From: Smittia aterrima
Lineage: Eukaryota; Arthropoda; Insecta; Diptera; Chironomidae
DNA: 64,000 nt
Assembly: GCA_033063855.1 (NCBI GenBank)
Contig: CP093829.1
Coordinates: forward strand, 10,984,243-11,048,242
Reading direction: 5' to 3'
A model generated the notes under the pieces. It did no database searches and was not told where the DNA came from. It was given only the letters and a program-made list of their open reading frames with translations. Of the stretch, positions 1 through 13,322 are shown piece by piece. A program made the position numbers and the translations under genes. Position 1 is the stretch's first letter. The number at the start of each line of letters is the position of its first letter.

Positions 1-746
1 AAAAAAAATATGTGATCGCAATTTCATATTTCCACGAACTCCCCGAGATATGCATCCTCATCGTAACAAGTGTTTATGTTTGCCGCTCTCGACACTGAAC
101 TATATCACATCACAGCTCACTCGTATTCCTTATTCATCGCGTCTCTTTCAGCGAGACCATACGTCTGATTACGTATGATAATAACCTTATTTTTATACCG
201 GAGGAGAACACACTTGAGCCAGAGTTTCTCTATCGCTTCTTCCTCCTCTCTGTGTTTCATAATTTCATCTTCATTCATTGAATTTTTATCTGAGCACACA
301 TAAAAGTATATTCTCGTACATAAACAGCGTTCGGCTTTGGCTTTCTTTCTTTCATTCTTTTCACTCCACACAGTGTTTTTTGTTTTACATGAGAAAAGTT
401 CTTTATCGTACGAGAGCTTTATGGATTATTTTATTTTGTTTTGAACTCTATGTACGATGAAGGAAGAGAAGAAGGATATTTCGTGCTTAGTCGTATATCG
501 AGAATGAAGCAACTTTCACGCACCAGCAACTTCTTTCATGCGAATCATAGATTGACTCCAATTGACTTAGATTTCACGGTGTCATGACTCGATGTCAATT
601 TGCAATTTCATCCTCGACTGTCACATTAAAGTCACTTAATAATAAATGTCTACTTCTCCCCAAGTGCCATCACTTCTTTAGCTTGAAATTTGATTCAAAT
701 GGGAGCACACATATTCATGAATCATGAATAGCATTTGATGATACAA
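1..746. other. Non-coding left edge
   Basis: AT-rich sequence with no reading frame that looks coding and no RNA gene that I can recognise. Around 715-728 there is a small near-palindromic stretch built from two copies of TTCATGAAT-like words. If the small ORF at 747-896 is the first exon of a leftward gene, later exons would lie here or beyond the edge; I found no convincing acceptor followed by coding sequence. Confidence 0.5.
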
Positions 747-896
747 TTAAAGATAAAGTGAACGAAAATATTGTGAATATCTCTCGCTCAGAAAAGGAAC
801 AGAAATACCTCTTTTTTGTATGGGTATCGATGATGGTGGTGTTGAAGTTTGCACAAGCGCAAAAATTAACGTGATAAATAGAATTTTTATCCACAT
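747..896 (-). CDS. Possible small secreted peptide precursor (49 aa or first exon)
   Basis: Reading leftward from the ATG at 896 gives a 49-residue product that begins with a typical signal peptide (MWIKILFITLIFALVQTS), followed by a proline/serine spacer and a dibasic Lys-Arg at residues 28-29, after which about 20 residues run to a stop. Signal peptide plus dibasic site is the plan of insect neuropeptide precursors. The sequence AAAAGAG|GTATTT straight after the dibasic site could be a splice donor, so the frame may be only a first exon. I do not recognise the family. An in-frame ATG also exists 90 nt upstream (986), but it would bury the signal peptide. A chance open frame is a real alternative. 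Confidence 0.25.
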   Translation of the reverse strand: MWIKILFITLIFALVQTSTPPSSIPIQKRGISVPFLSERYSQYFRSLYL

Positions 897-3800
897 TTTG
901 GTAATTCCATTCAAAACTTCAACTGTCGAGTGTTGTCGGTGAACAGCGAAGTAATTATCCATCGACCGTGTCGTCCCAAACATCATGTCACGTTGTCACT
1001 TGTTTGTTCAATTCAATATTGTGTAATAACATAATTTGCTTTAATTTCGGTTTGCTTCCGCTTATTTACACAATATCAAATTATTTTTCATTCGTCACAA
1101 AATCAATGGGATCGCATCAATATTTTATGAACTAAACCACAAATCCCATGAGCAAATATTATTATTCCATATGAGAATGATGATCCTAGAGAGCAGCGAG
1201 ATTTTCACGTCCAAACACTTTGACGACACGATACAGACTGACTCCTCAATTCGCTTTTCTCCTTGCGCATAAGCCACAATGTGCTTTCCTCTCTGATTTT
1301 AATCGTGAGAGAAATTTTCAGGAAATCTGGCAACGTCGTGTAAACATATCGCGCGAGGACGAAACGCTCATGAAAATGCAATAAAATGCACTCATTATCA
1401 TCGCAATCAACAGTTGTTTTGTCACGACGTGTTTCACGACAAACGCTTTCGTGCTTATAACTTTTACAACGTCACAGTTTGTTGGCGAAAGCTTCGCTGT
1501 TGTTATTTATGCGACTCAAACTATAAAATACGATGGAAAAGCTGCAGAAATAAAAATGTATTATGATTTATAGCAGAAACATCAGGAGCAGATGCAGGGA
1601 ATTATAATTGTGAGGAGAGGCAGGAGAAAAATGTATTTCTGTAAAAGTTGATTGCGATCGTCTGGCAGTGTCGTCAAATGAAGTTGAAGCGAATCGAGGG
1701 AACAGTTAGATTATATTTGATATAAAATTTAAATAAAACAGTTAAATTAATGATCCCATCGTTCCCATCGCCTCGAACTATGATGTGTCGTTCATCATAT
1801 TTTTTCCCCACATTGCATTTGGGAATTTATAAAATGAAACCATAAAACAAATAAAATATTTGTGTGACCCAACACAATCTGCAGAGCAAATTACTGCCCA
1901 ACATTAATAATCACCGAGAGTCTGCTGAAATCACTTCATCTAAAACGTTCATGTGTCAAAGTGGCCAAAGAAAAATTATTCTAATAAATTTTACTGATGT
2001 ATTTCCTCTGGAAGCGAATAAAACTTTTGTGAAAACGTCACAAAAACCCGCCTAGTTTTTGTCCTTTTCTCATGCCAAAAATGAAAACTTTTCCTCGTTT
2101 AATTCGACTCAATTATGTTAAATGGAGTTTTATTATATGTGCTCGGAGAGACGAAACCATTTGTGTCGGAGAAAGTTGTGCAAATAAAAATAACTTAATG
2201 CTCAACTGTGAGTAATTATGCAGACATTTTTATCGTGCAGCCGCTCTTCGAAAGTTTATTTTTGGTAATTTCATTTTGGTGAAATATTAGCAGCTTAACT
2301 AACGCGCTCACTTGTGTGTTAAAGGTCTTATAATTGAAGCTCATCCTTCGGTTTATTTTGTGTTTATGGCATTGTTGAATACGAATTACCCTATCACGAA
2401 TTTCACGCTTGGTTTTGGCTTGAAGCAAGCAAATGTTTCTTAATCTTGTAATTTGAAAGGAGCGATGAGTTGAGCGAAGGTTAAGGGAAACAATTGTTTA
2501 ATTTTCTTCGGATGATACTTCAAAATGAAGAGATGAAACCACAGTTGCGTGAAAGAGAACCCAATTGTTATCTCATGTAGACGTAATAATTTGCGAAAAG
2601 GTTGTATAAAGTTCGTCGATGAAATTTTAAAGTTTCTCTACAGATTTTCCTGAAAATGATGTGACGATAACAAAATTCTAAAACTCAAAGTTTACAGGTG
2701 CAAGATTTTTTCCATGGCCTCGAAGAAAATTCTTTTTTGTTTCAAGTAAACTTTATAGTGAAGAATTGATCAATTAGAAGAAGAAACTTTCCTCCCACAC
2801 CCGCAGTTACCAAGCGAATGTGTTTACATGGTGAAACATTCCTCCGATCGATCGAGGAATCTGCAATAAAAGCAATTTGTATCGATTTATCTAGAACTGC
2901 TCGAACTTTTCCTCTTCAAAAGATTAACTTTACTTTTTACCTCCTTCCCTCCCTAGCTTCGCTCTCGCCGCTTTAATTAATTACAAGCAGAAAACTTTTC
3001 CAAATCACTGAATGATAATCGTTTGTGTTGTTCGCCGAAGCAGTTTCTTCGGAAGGGAAATTTTCCTTTCAATAACACTTAATGGATTACAATCTATTTC
3101 TTCTCTACGATTGGAAATGAAGCTTTAGACAAGAGCTCATCAATATTGCTTGTTGGAATTATCCTCTCCTGATTGAATTGGAAGAATCAACATCAAACAT
3201 TGAAGATTACTCGCTTCTGCAATTTCTCTCGGTTTCATTTCATCGGATCCTTGTCGAACTTGTCGATATCTTGAGAGCAAACATTGATTCTTGACATTAG
3301 ATTTTTGACCTCTCTCTACTTCAATTTGCCGCCTCAACGAATGTTTGTGGATCCCAGAAGTTTGATTTGCACCATCAGAGAATTTCTTCTCGCTCGTTGG
3401 AATAAGCTTTAATTTATGATCAAGTATTCGTTTACAAGTCGTAATCTCTTCTGTCAATCGGCTATTGAATGTAAAATCAAATGTAATGATGATGATAATG
3501 ATGATCTGTTTTTGATTCGACTCGTCTCATCTTGTGAAGCTTAACAATATTTTATGTTGAAGGGCGAGCAAATTATCCTTAAAAGCGTTTTTCATTGAAA
3601 TAATTTTATTTTTTGGGTAGAACTTTTGTTGAAGTTGTTAAAGCTTAATAAGATCCACCGACATCCTTCGTTAGCGAAAAGTTGTATGTGGTTCGAAATA
3701 TGTAATGCGATTACATTAGCAACAAGATACTTCGTTGTATGATTTCGCCACATTATGAAATATTCATGAGAGCTCCAGTTGCTGTATTCATTTCTCGTTT

Positions 3801-6800
3801 GTTTGTTTGTGAGTTCGCGAAAAGTGAGCTCTGTGCTTGCTATTCTTATCGCTCCTAGTAGATTAGAGATTTTCATTATTTATTTCAGACGAAATCATTA
3901 GAGAAATGTAAGTTATTCAAGTTATGTCTCAATTATTCCAAGACATTCAGTTGCTGTCTGATTTATGCTTTCACATCGTGAAAAGTTATTCGTTTAAGTT
4001 CACTAATGAATCAAATTATTTGTTCTCTGTTCATGTCTCAGTTAATAGAAAATCATTTGTAATTGATTAACTTTGAAGTTTCCCTGTGATTACCCGTGTG
4101 TTGTGAGCTGCTTTAGAAATGTTTAACTTTCGAAATATTTCAGTCACTTAACCAGATAATTGACAAAGTTTTGCCACTTAAATAAAGTTTCCAACTTTCG
4201 AAAGATGGTGGTTGCTTCGTTGTCGAGTGGCAGACTTCGAAGTGCATTGAATTCAATCTCGCATGTAAATTTCCGTCTTTCCCTAGAAAGCTTTCCAATT
4301 GTTTCGACCGAAAAGGTTTGTCTGTGGTGAATTTCAAATTACGCTCGAGAGCTCTCCTTTGTGTATTCAAAATGGTCTCACAATGGAGTCTCCAACAAAA
4401 AGTTCCACAGCTTTTAATAAGCGTCATTGCTGAGTAAGAGGAGAGAAAGGTTTAGCATGAGATGAAAAAAAAATCATCTTTTCAACGACATTTCTACACG
4501 ATAATCCTAGGATAAAAGAGGTTGCTTCTCCATTTATACGCTAACCGTGATGGAACTTGCTTGAAAAATTGATAAGTGCATGCAAAACAAACATCGGAGC
4601 TTTGTTGATAACAACAGACAATATTCTTAAAGTCAAAGAGAACAGTTGCCCTCGAACCATTTATGACAAAAGTCTCCAACAGTCGATGAGAGTCTTAGAC
4701 AAACAAGAAAGTTTTGGGCTTTTCATGAGAATATTGAAACTTGTCTAATTTTCTTGTACGAAGTGAAACACTTTCCTTCGTAGAAAAATCCCTAAAATGA
4801 ATATTCAAGTTTCTAAAGGAATTTTATCAATTTTCTCAAATTTCTCCCACTTATTATGTTTTGTCTTTTTTTTTCTCGTGGAGAAATCGTCGTAAGATGT
4901 TTTACATTAATGTTGTGTCGACCATAACAAGAAGAGCTTTGGGGACGAAACACGAGTGGCACAAGAAACTTTCCCTTGAAGATAACGAAATTTGTGTTTG
5001 CTTGAATTGCCGGAAAATCTCGGCAACTTTTGAACTTCTCTGCTTTAAAACTTTGTGCTTATCTTTCATTTGCTCGCCGAGCACATCAGACTCCCCGGTC
5101 ACTCCGGTTTTCTTGACTAAGTTTATTTGGCTTTAAAAACTTTCCGAAAATATTTCTTGATTAAGTAAATATCAGAAAAGCAGTTTGAAAGTTTTTTTGG
5201 AGAACTTATTGAGAAACACAAAAGGATTGTTTGAGCAGGCTGAACATCTCGAGATGGCAAAGTGAAACAGAAAAAAAGATTTCATCCAATCTTCCGAGAG
5301 AAATCAATGAGAAGGATTTTGAAAACCTTGTAGCGTATTTACAATGAAAATCCTCGAAGCTTTCCCGAAAAGGTAAATCCGAACAATAGCAAAAGTAAAT
5401 GCTGTAAAGCAATTGGAAATAACGAACGATGAAACTTTCCCTCGCTTTCCCATCGAATCCAACAACTCCAATCTGTTAATCAAGGTTCATAGCTTTATCG
5501 TTTAAATGCCCTTTGGCGAGTCTCGCTTGCTTCGCTTTCAAATGGCTTCATTCATTTCGCAAACTAAAGAAGAGTGAGAGAGGAGCATAAATTCTCGACA
5601 CATAAAAACTGTAATCCCAGAAATTCAATTTCCTAATCTACAGGTTAGCCCTGGCCCGGTCAAAAGTGTGGAGAGCAAGAGCGCAGTATTAATGTTTAAC
5701 GTACCAGAAATAAACGAATCAATAATGTAAGGCTGTAATAAAAAAGAAGAGTGAATGGAGGAGGTGGAGGATAAATGGGATAAGTATGGAACAATTTATG
5801 GGCTTCAGCTTTTATTTGCCGACGACGTTCCTTTCACCATGTTTCATATTTTAGAGGAAGGGAGAGCGCGAACGAGGCCGAGATGAAAATCGATTGCAAA
5901 CTTTTGAAGAAGTCGCTTGGCGATATTCATATTTTTTGCCTTTCACCGGAAAAGCGTAATTTGATAGCGAGAGCAGAAGAATTTTCTTGAAAGGCTTATT
6001 GAATAACGTTGGAAAAAAGTCCTTAAATAAATTGGATCAAAGGAGAAACGAAGAATTGCGCCCCACAATAAATCAGAGAAGCTTTCCGCTTCGGAAGTCG
6101 AACGTGCAAAATCTGATCAGATTGACTTCGGAAAGGTAGTGGAAGCTGAGACGCGTTGAAATGCCTAATGCTCAATGCTCGCTCGCAACCACGATTTTCA
6201 ATTGATTTTTGTTCACTCTAATCGGCGATGGAAATTCGGAAAATAACGCTTTCATCTCACTTAATACTCTTGATCAGCATATGCATGTTCATGCTCATGA
6301 ATGATTTATGCTTCAGGGGCAATATCGGCAATTGACGTAACGTTTGAGGCTTCGCTTTTCAGCTTTGCTGAGATTGAAATCAAATATTTGTTGGGAAACC
6401 TTGATGCATAAACTTTAAAATCAAAATCAACATTTAGTCGACTAGATAAGAGTCCTCGCATTAGTGGAAAAAGCTTTTTGTTTCAATGCAAACTCGAACT
6501 AAATCGATTTTAATTACGGTTTCAGATCACACGAAGCATTATGCAAATTCTTTTGGAGCTCTCGAAAAAATGCTTCAGCCTTTCATATGCAAATTCCAAG
6601 TTTATCCTTTTCAATTTTCCAATTGAATTCAACACCCACAACACGTCCAACCGGAAAACTATTCTTGCATTCAATCGATGGGAGCGAGAATTTAATCGAA
6701 ACTCTTTGGAACTCCAGGAAATCATCGAGTCGTTGAAATGAGATCGATGCCACATGTGTTCGAGACCTTTTTCCTACGAAGCCTTTAGTAGTCGAATCAG

Positions 6801-7595
6801 GGGTGCGAACGTGACAAATTAACTGATCAATCGTAAAAGGTTTTCATCTTTGTTTCAGGCAAAGAGAGCACGAACGAGTGTTTTTCGTCTACAGCAGAGG
6901 AATAAACGTCGGTAGGGGAAATCCATCATGACCCTCTCGAGACGAATGCTTTCAAACGTTTGCATAAGAAAAATTGATTTTCCTTCATCAACTCACCTGG
7001 TTGTTACGGATGGCATTGTCAAGCAGTCATCATTCTGATTAAAATATTCTGTGAAAATAAATCTTGCGTCGCTCGTACACCTGTCATTTGCCTTCCATTC
7101 CTTTCGTCGAAAGGAAAACAATCTTTTGTAAATTGAGAACTCAATTGTTTGGTAAATATCATGCTCAACAAATCTGTTTGTCTTTATTATATTTCCGAAA
7201 CTTCTCGGCCCACTTACACTCAATATTATCTTATGTTTACATCGTGTTTGCTTTTGATATTTGTCTCAGATCTTAAATCTTGCTCAGAGGAAATGAAGTT
7301 TTGTTCGGATAGGAAAGGAAAGCGAGGATGAGGGAAATGGAAACGAAAAACATCCGGACGCATAAATCAAATTTTTAGCTGTCGAACTGTACAAAAAATT
7401 AAATAAAAAAGATTAAATATTTTCGTCTCATTCAGTCAAATTATCACAACTTAAAAAGGCGTAACATAAAATGGTTCAACAAGTCATGATTGAGTGCCAT
7501 TGTCGGTGGCAGTAAAATCCAAAATACTTAAATCGATGGAGTAGTTTTTGGTCCTACTTTAAGCTCAAGAGTAAATGTTGAAAGCTTAAAGATGT
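897..7595. other. Long gene-poor stretch
   Basis: About 6.7 kb without a gene I can support. Open frames up to about 105 codons occur on both strands (for example 3140-3457 minus) but start at non-ATG codons, overlap frames on the other strand and show no recognisable motif or intron structure. Short GATGAT runs lie near 3487. The words GAAAACTTTTC and AAACTTTCC recur (near 2086, 2990, 5141). It probably holds regulatory DNA, which the sequence alone does not prove. Confidence 0.5.
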
Positions 7596-9289
7596 TTAGG
7601 ATACAAACTGAATGAGAACGAAGCTTATCGCTGAGCCCACAGTGAGACCAATGCCCATAAATGCAGCCATCATACTTGAGGTCATTTCCTTCTCATGTTC
7701 CTCGACGACGCTAGGGGCATAAATCAAACTGATGTTAGCGATATATCCGTTAGTAATGGCAAACAATGTCATTAGAACAATGAACACTTCATCGGAGTGA
7801 ATGAGAATTGGTAGCGGATGCTTTTGAGTGATGTTGCACAGCAAGAACGCTGGAATGAAACCAAGTCTCAGCACAGAAAGGAAAGCGACTAGCTTCGGTT
7901 TGTTCGTTGGCCTTTGCGTCCATCCGGATAAAATTCTTCCAATGTAATCTCCGGTGTTGAAAAGTAAGTAGTTAAGAACAGGCAAGAAGTAAATATCTGA
8001 AAAGACCACAAAGATTTAAATTTTCTGAATGATTTCTATTCAGGTAACTTACCATTCCATTTATTATGGTTTCCTTTGTCGACTGATGTGATTAAAACTG
8101 TGATGGCAGGATATACACTCAGAGTTGTGACAAAGACAAGAAAGCTGAAAGTTAAAATATTAGTTTATAATTTCCTTCCATTTTTATGGAATCATCTTAC
8201 ATGGAAAACCCGTGCACCCAAATTTTTGAATAGATTTTGGTCCATTCCGGTTGCAAATAATGTCGATGAACGCTTGCCATAGTTGTACTTGTTAATGCAG
8301 GTGACGATAGCGGGCTCGTGTCTGCATTGATCGAAAAGTTGTTTGCCTTGACTCGAGATTGGTTCACATGGAACTTGAAGAAAAGTGTTTTCGACACGAG
8401 AATGTAGAGAACGAGTGAGAGCACTAGCCACAAAGTTCCGAACAGGAAATATACAAATGCACTGACAGTCGCGGCAGTAGTGTAAGTTATCGATGCAACT
8501 TCAGCGAGTGCTGTGAAAACTCCACCCAGCGCTTGGCCACTCATCACTGCGCTAATATATTCACTGGAGAACATTCCAGCGATCCCAAAGAGTCCACCTG
8601 ACAAAATCGCTGAGAAAATGTTGACGACAAAAACTGTAGTCAACGTAAACTCAAAGAAAACATCTTGATAATCATCAGTGTTAACTTTCACGAAAGCTGT
8701 TGTTACAATAAAGAGCACCAAGATAACAAATATCGACCCGACCATCCGAAGTTTTAGTGAAATTCTAAAATACGGAATAATTAGTTTAATTAGCAAACTA
8801 GAGTCAAGATGAGGAAGTAACGATAAGCTTACTTATGACTGTAGAATGCATTGAGAATGAGAAATATCGTCGTCGGTAAAGCCGAGCACATAGCGAGATC
8901 GGGTTGGAATTGAATCTGTCGAGGTGTAAGAACATCCGTGTTGTTGCTGGTAAGGTTCCTGAATTTATATTGCCAATACTCTTCCGCGGTGATGAAAAAG
9001 TTCCATGGCAACAAAGTTGTCCTAGAAAACACAAAAATGAGTCAGAGTTGATTTGAATCACTACGAGCTCAACTTACATGCCAAGAATGTAGAACGCAAT
9101 GTATGCAAAGTTCAAGCGATCAGTCGGAGTACTAGGACTTCTGCTAAAAGTATTTCTAGCTGTGGTTTGGACAACTCGACCTCTTTGGTTGATTCTTGCT
9201 CCGATATCATGATCAGATTCATCTGCACTACTCGAATCAATTTCATTGTTCTGATCTAACAAAAGCGGATTTCTCGATGGGGAATTCAT
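7596..9289 (-). CDS. Equilibrative nucleoside transporter (SLC29 family)
   Basis: This is a polytopic membrane carrier that moves nucleosides down their gradient. Five exons read leftward: 9078-9289, 8833-9021, 8201-8764, 8053-8144 and 7596-7996, joining in phase to a 485-residue protein, normal for the family. The first ~57 residues form a polar, acidic, serine-rich cytoplasmic tail. TM1 follows and ends in the hallmark TLLPWNFF motif; the glycosylatable loop after it contains NLTSNNT. Exon 3 holds several hydrophobic helices with GQALGG and a long intracellular loop. The last exon carries the conserved GDYIGR of a late helix and closes with a hydrophobic C-terminus. The Ent2 type of flies is the likeliest subgroup, but I cannot exclude another paralogue, so no symbol is given. 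Confidence 0.93.
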
Positions 9290-10893
9290 TTCTAAAACAG
9301 TTGAATATTTTCTACGCGTTAACTGCTGATAATGACAGACTTGATAACGAAGTGAAAACTAAATCAAAACAATTTTCAATATTTTCACTTTTTCAGCATA
9401 AATTTGTCTAAATTTGCTTCTTATAAATCTAGTTAATGTTAAGCACTTATTACTGGTACATGTCCAAAGCGATTGATGCTTTGAGTAGAAGTTAAACCTA
9501 ATAAAAACTCGTCTTTGTTTTGCTAAGTGTTGCCAGATATGTTTTAGCGAGTTAGCGCCGACAAGCAACTAACTAGAAAAAGAAGCTTCGACGAAGGGGA
9601 TGAAGAAAAATTTCCAAGGAATCGGCGGTAGACAGCAGCGCCGAAGTGCGTTCATGAATCAGTTTATATATAATGTAAACACATTGAAAGCACCCCAAAA
9701 GCTTCAAATATCAAGCTTTTCATTCAAAAATACTATTTCTGTTGTAAGCGCTTAAAGATAATTTTCGGCAATTAGTAAGAAAGCTCTAAATTTTAATTAA
9801 ATGATTTTGTACAAACTAAATAGTTCAAGCTATGAATGATGGTGGTTGCCGTGTCTTTTGTAAAGAGGTGATATGAAGCGATTGTTGCTTTTAAATTGAA
9901 GCTTTCTTTGTAAAATAAAGTTCTTTCTCAGAAGGAAGTCGTTAGACTTTTCTTATCAGTACAAAAGAGAAAATAGAAGACGGAAATTTTGTATTTCTCT
10001 TTTGATGGAAATCTTCATTGCTTGTGACGCTCTAGACGACGAGCATTCAACATCTTTTGAAAGTAACTTTGATGACGCATGTTTATCTCCTTCAAACGTT
10101 GCCATCGTCCTATGATAGCATTTGCGTCGTATCCATCTAAGAATTATTCAATGAACTCTTATGAATCAACAGACGCAATACGAAAGACGATGGTTGTCCC
10201 TTCTAGACAATAAAAATTCTGATAGCACTCTCGTCACAAAACTTTCATTTCCCATGAGAGCTAAAAGGAAATTGTCTTTAAATATCCGTAAATGTTCCCC
10301 ATGTAATGAAAGCGCTCGAAGATATTACGATTCGATTTCGACATATGCAGTGTTCATTACATTTACGTGCATCAAGCTCAATGATTCCGAAAGAAAGGTA
10401 GTAAATGGAGAAAAATTTTGAAATGTCGGGAATTTTCGAAATAGTTTTTCTGCGTTCTCGACATTTGGATTTGAAAGCAGGAAACGTAGCTCTTGAGTTC
10501 TTGACTTTATGAATTTCCATCATGTTTGTTGAATTTAATTTTTTTTATAAACTCAGGAATTTAGGTGTTACCAATTTTGTGAACAGTTCCCTCGAATATT
10601 TGATGCATCAAGCTTTATGCAACTCTATGAATAATTCATTGATTTTGCATTCCATAAAGATGAACTGGATCGAATTGCATTGAATAGCGCGCTTTTCATA
10701 TTTTACTGCGACTTCGTCGTAGCTTTTTAACAAAGTTTTGGTTTCAAAAAAATCCTGAATTTGCTTTAAAATAAAGCAAAACTCAACGAAAACCAACTTG
10801 GAATGTTTCTTGGCAATAACAAGATTACCCTCTCCAATCATCAACAACCAATCTGTAACGTTGAGTGAGCGGACAGATGATGGCCAAACACAG
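9290..10893. other. Upstream region of the transporter gene
   Basis: Non-coding. The part just right of 9290 should hold the 5' UTR and promoter of the transporter. No clear TATA box or initiator stands out. A modest GC-richer patch lies at about 9545-9650. Small open frames (for example 10161-10421 plus) have no recognisable content. Confidence 0.5.
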
Positions 10894-11137
10894 AAAGAAA
10901 TATTTTTCAAGTTCCTTAAGAATCAAACAATGACAGATTGCGAAATTCGAGTGGGTGGCAGAAAAATCTTTGCTCATCGATTGATTCTAGCGTCGACAAG
11001 TCAATACTTTCAGGTAAGTTCAACATCATTTCGAGTGAACATTGTTTGTAATGAAGCTTTTTTCACAGAATTTATTTACTTCTCGTCAAACCAAACGACA
11101 TTCAGTGATATACCTGGAAGGTATAAGCTTATCTTGA
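10894..11137 (+). pseudogene. Truncated BTB/POZ-domain gene fragment
   Basis: From an acceptor-like CAG ending at 10893, the frame reads EIFFKFLKNQTMTDCEIRV, then GGRKIFAHRLILASTSQYFQ, which is the front half of a BTB dimerisation domain (D-C-E-I, the H-R-L-I-L-A core and S-Q-Y-F). A good donor follows at 11014 (CAG|GTAAGTTC). A 55-nt intron ending TTCACAG leads to 22 more in-phase residues (NLFTSRQTKRHSVIYLEGIS...), again BTB-like, and then a stop at 11135-11137. No upstream coding exon or in-frame ATG before the domain is visible; the first in-frame ATG, near 10930, lies inside the domain. No downstream Kelch, BACK, zinc-finger or other partner domain follows. It is most likely a decayed copy; a very short functional BTB protein is the alternative. 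Confidence 0.45.
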
Positions 11138-13283
11138 ATCTTTGCGAAGAAGAGTCGAATGTACAAGTCAAACGATCCAAATTCTCAAGTCCGGAATGTC
11201 GCTCTTTGAACAAATCAAAAACATTTAACATGAATTCATCTGACAAACAACTTCGACGATTCTGAAACGGAATTCAATTAAATTATAAATTATCTCTTCG
11301 CCATCTGTAAATTCAAATAAAAACTTTCAAAATAAAGTTTTATCAGGTCGAGCAGATTCTAAGCTTTTTCATTCGGAAAACCGAAAATGACAATTGGTAT
11401 GCTAATGAAAGTCTTCTCAAAATGAACCTCAAGACGATGAATGTGAAAATGTTCCGATTGCATTTTGATATCCCGTCCTCGTTTAAAATGCTTGTCATAC
11501 GCGTTTGATAATTTGAGACGAGAGTGCGGCGTAAGCTCAAGCATTTCGAGCAAGCTCATTCACGTTCATCGCTTCAGCTCACCATCCAACAATGTTCGTG
11601 TTTTCGTGCTTTGTTACTTCTCTCCTCGGTGCATCGCTTCAACTCATATCACGTTCCATCATAGCTCTCGAAGCTTTTAATGAGAAAATTTGAAAGCGAT
11701 CTTGTTGGCAAACAGTTTTGCAAATTACATTGCTCGTGAAAAATCAATTTACTTGCGCGTCGGATTGAATATCAAGAGCGTAGCTTGCTCGTCTCGCTCC
11801 AATCTGTTGAAGTAAATAAGTCAAGCGAAAATATGAATTTGCGGAGCTTTTGAGAGCAGCCACTAAAGTTTGTAAAACTTCCGGACGTCATTTCATGATC
11901 CTTGTCGTAAAGTTTCCCAGCTTCTCGGTTTTCCGGCCACTTTCATTTCGATTTGATCGGCAAAACTTTTTACTATGATTTTGAAGTTTTTAATCGTTTG
12001 GGGATTATCGGCAATTTCCTCTTTTTCTCGTCTCGTTCAAGATACTACTACAAAAGGAGTTGTTCACCAAACACGTCGAGACCTGAGAGAGATAGGAAAG
12101 AATCTAATGCAATGAAATTGAAAGCAAACGTGATTTAAGGATTGCAATCTCATCGCATCTTGAAATCCATCGAGTTTGCCACTCGATGAGTCAAGTGACT
12201 ATTTATTTGATCGTTTTTTAATGAGGTTTGAAGTTGGTCTTATATGCACGAATAGAATGAATAGATTCTCATTCTATTCATGATTCAAGGAAATTATTTA
12301 AGTTAGTTGGCGAGCATGTATCTGAATGATGTTCACATCATATGTCTCCTGGGGCTGCTATGGAGAGTTCATTAAGGAGAATGTTAGCAAATTCATTAAA
12401 ATATTCTCATCTCTACGTCTCTCAACTCGAAGCGCTTGCATTCAATTTACATCAATCAATATAAAAGCAATTTAAAGGGAATGAAAGAAAATCAATTAAG
12501 TTACTCGAGAAATGGGATTTGAGAGCCAATTATCATAACTTGTTGTGTTTAAGAAGATTTACCGACTGCTGTGCTCGTAGGATGTTTGCCGAACGCTTCG
12601 TGTTGTTCATTTGTCAGGACTTCAAGCTGGTCAATGACGTAAAGATAGGAAGCTGCGGCATTCCCAGCATTTTGCTTGTTTATTGATTATATCATTGTGC
12701 TCCACTCCATATGATTCTCGTCCACAATCGCCTTCCATTATCGTACAACCTCTCAACGAGCGGAGCTCTGTTATTGATTTATTTGTGATTTTCCATGAAA
12801 GAAGAAAAAAATCCTCGAGATAAATTCTTTCTCAACATTATTTTTCATTCGACAAGGATTAATTCTATTGTAACTTTGGGAAAGTTTTCTCTTTCCGACA
12901 TCGGTCCAATTTCGAAAAGCTTCAAAGGAACATTCTTATGAGTTTTATTCGTCTCCAGCTTTCGAAGATTCCTTTACATCAACGATCATTGTTCAGTTTA
13001 TTGTGTATCAGCCTAATCTCTTTCAGCTGCTCGCAATAATTTCCGCTCGCGAGCTAATCCTTTCACTGACTCTGCCATGAAAATAAAACTTTGATTGATG
13101 GATCGCTACTTCGTTAAATTTTTAGCTAAAGCTGAACAATCATCGATTTCTATTTGATCGCATGATAGAGTTTACGTTAATCCATCATACTGTGCAATCA
13201 TCGCGCGCGCCATATTTGCTGCGCTAAATTGCAATTTAATTAAGTTAATTGAGTTTCTTTCCTTTCCCTCTGGCAATGTTGAG
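11138..13283. other. Intergenic, gene-poor
   Basis: No supportable gene. It contains a hairpin at 12250-12279 (listed separately), a short CG-alternating patch near 13203 and several small open frames without recognisable content. The part near 13283 is presumably the promoter area of the chemoreceptor. Confidence 0.5.
12250..12279. repeat. Perfect 11-bp inverted repeat with 8-nt loop
   Basis: GAATAGAATGA at 12250-12260 and TCATTCTATTC at 12269-12279 are exact reverse complements, separated by ATAGATTC. The words are direct relatives of each other (GAATAGA / GAATGA). It could be a binding-site palindrome or simple-sequence drift. Confidence 0.6.
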
Positions 13284-13288
13284 TCAGT
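13284..13288 (+). promoter_or_regulatory. Possible arthropod initiator (TCAGT)
   Basis: The pentamer TCAGT, the common arthropod initiator, lies 35 nt before the start codon of the chemoreceptor gene. No TATA box stands at -30. Insect chemoreceptor genes often have short 5' leaders, so the place fits, but a pentamer alone is weak evidence. Confidence 0.28.
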
Positions 13289-13322
13289 CGAGTGAAAAGT
13301 GCAATCCATTCAAGGCTTCAAC

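Noticed and set aside
3140..3457. 105-codon minus-strand frame in the left gene-poor region.
   Set aside because: TTG start, no relatives recognised, and no gene structure around it.
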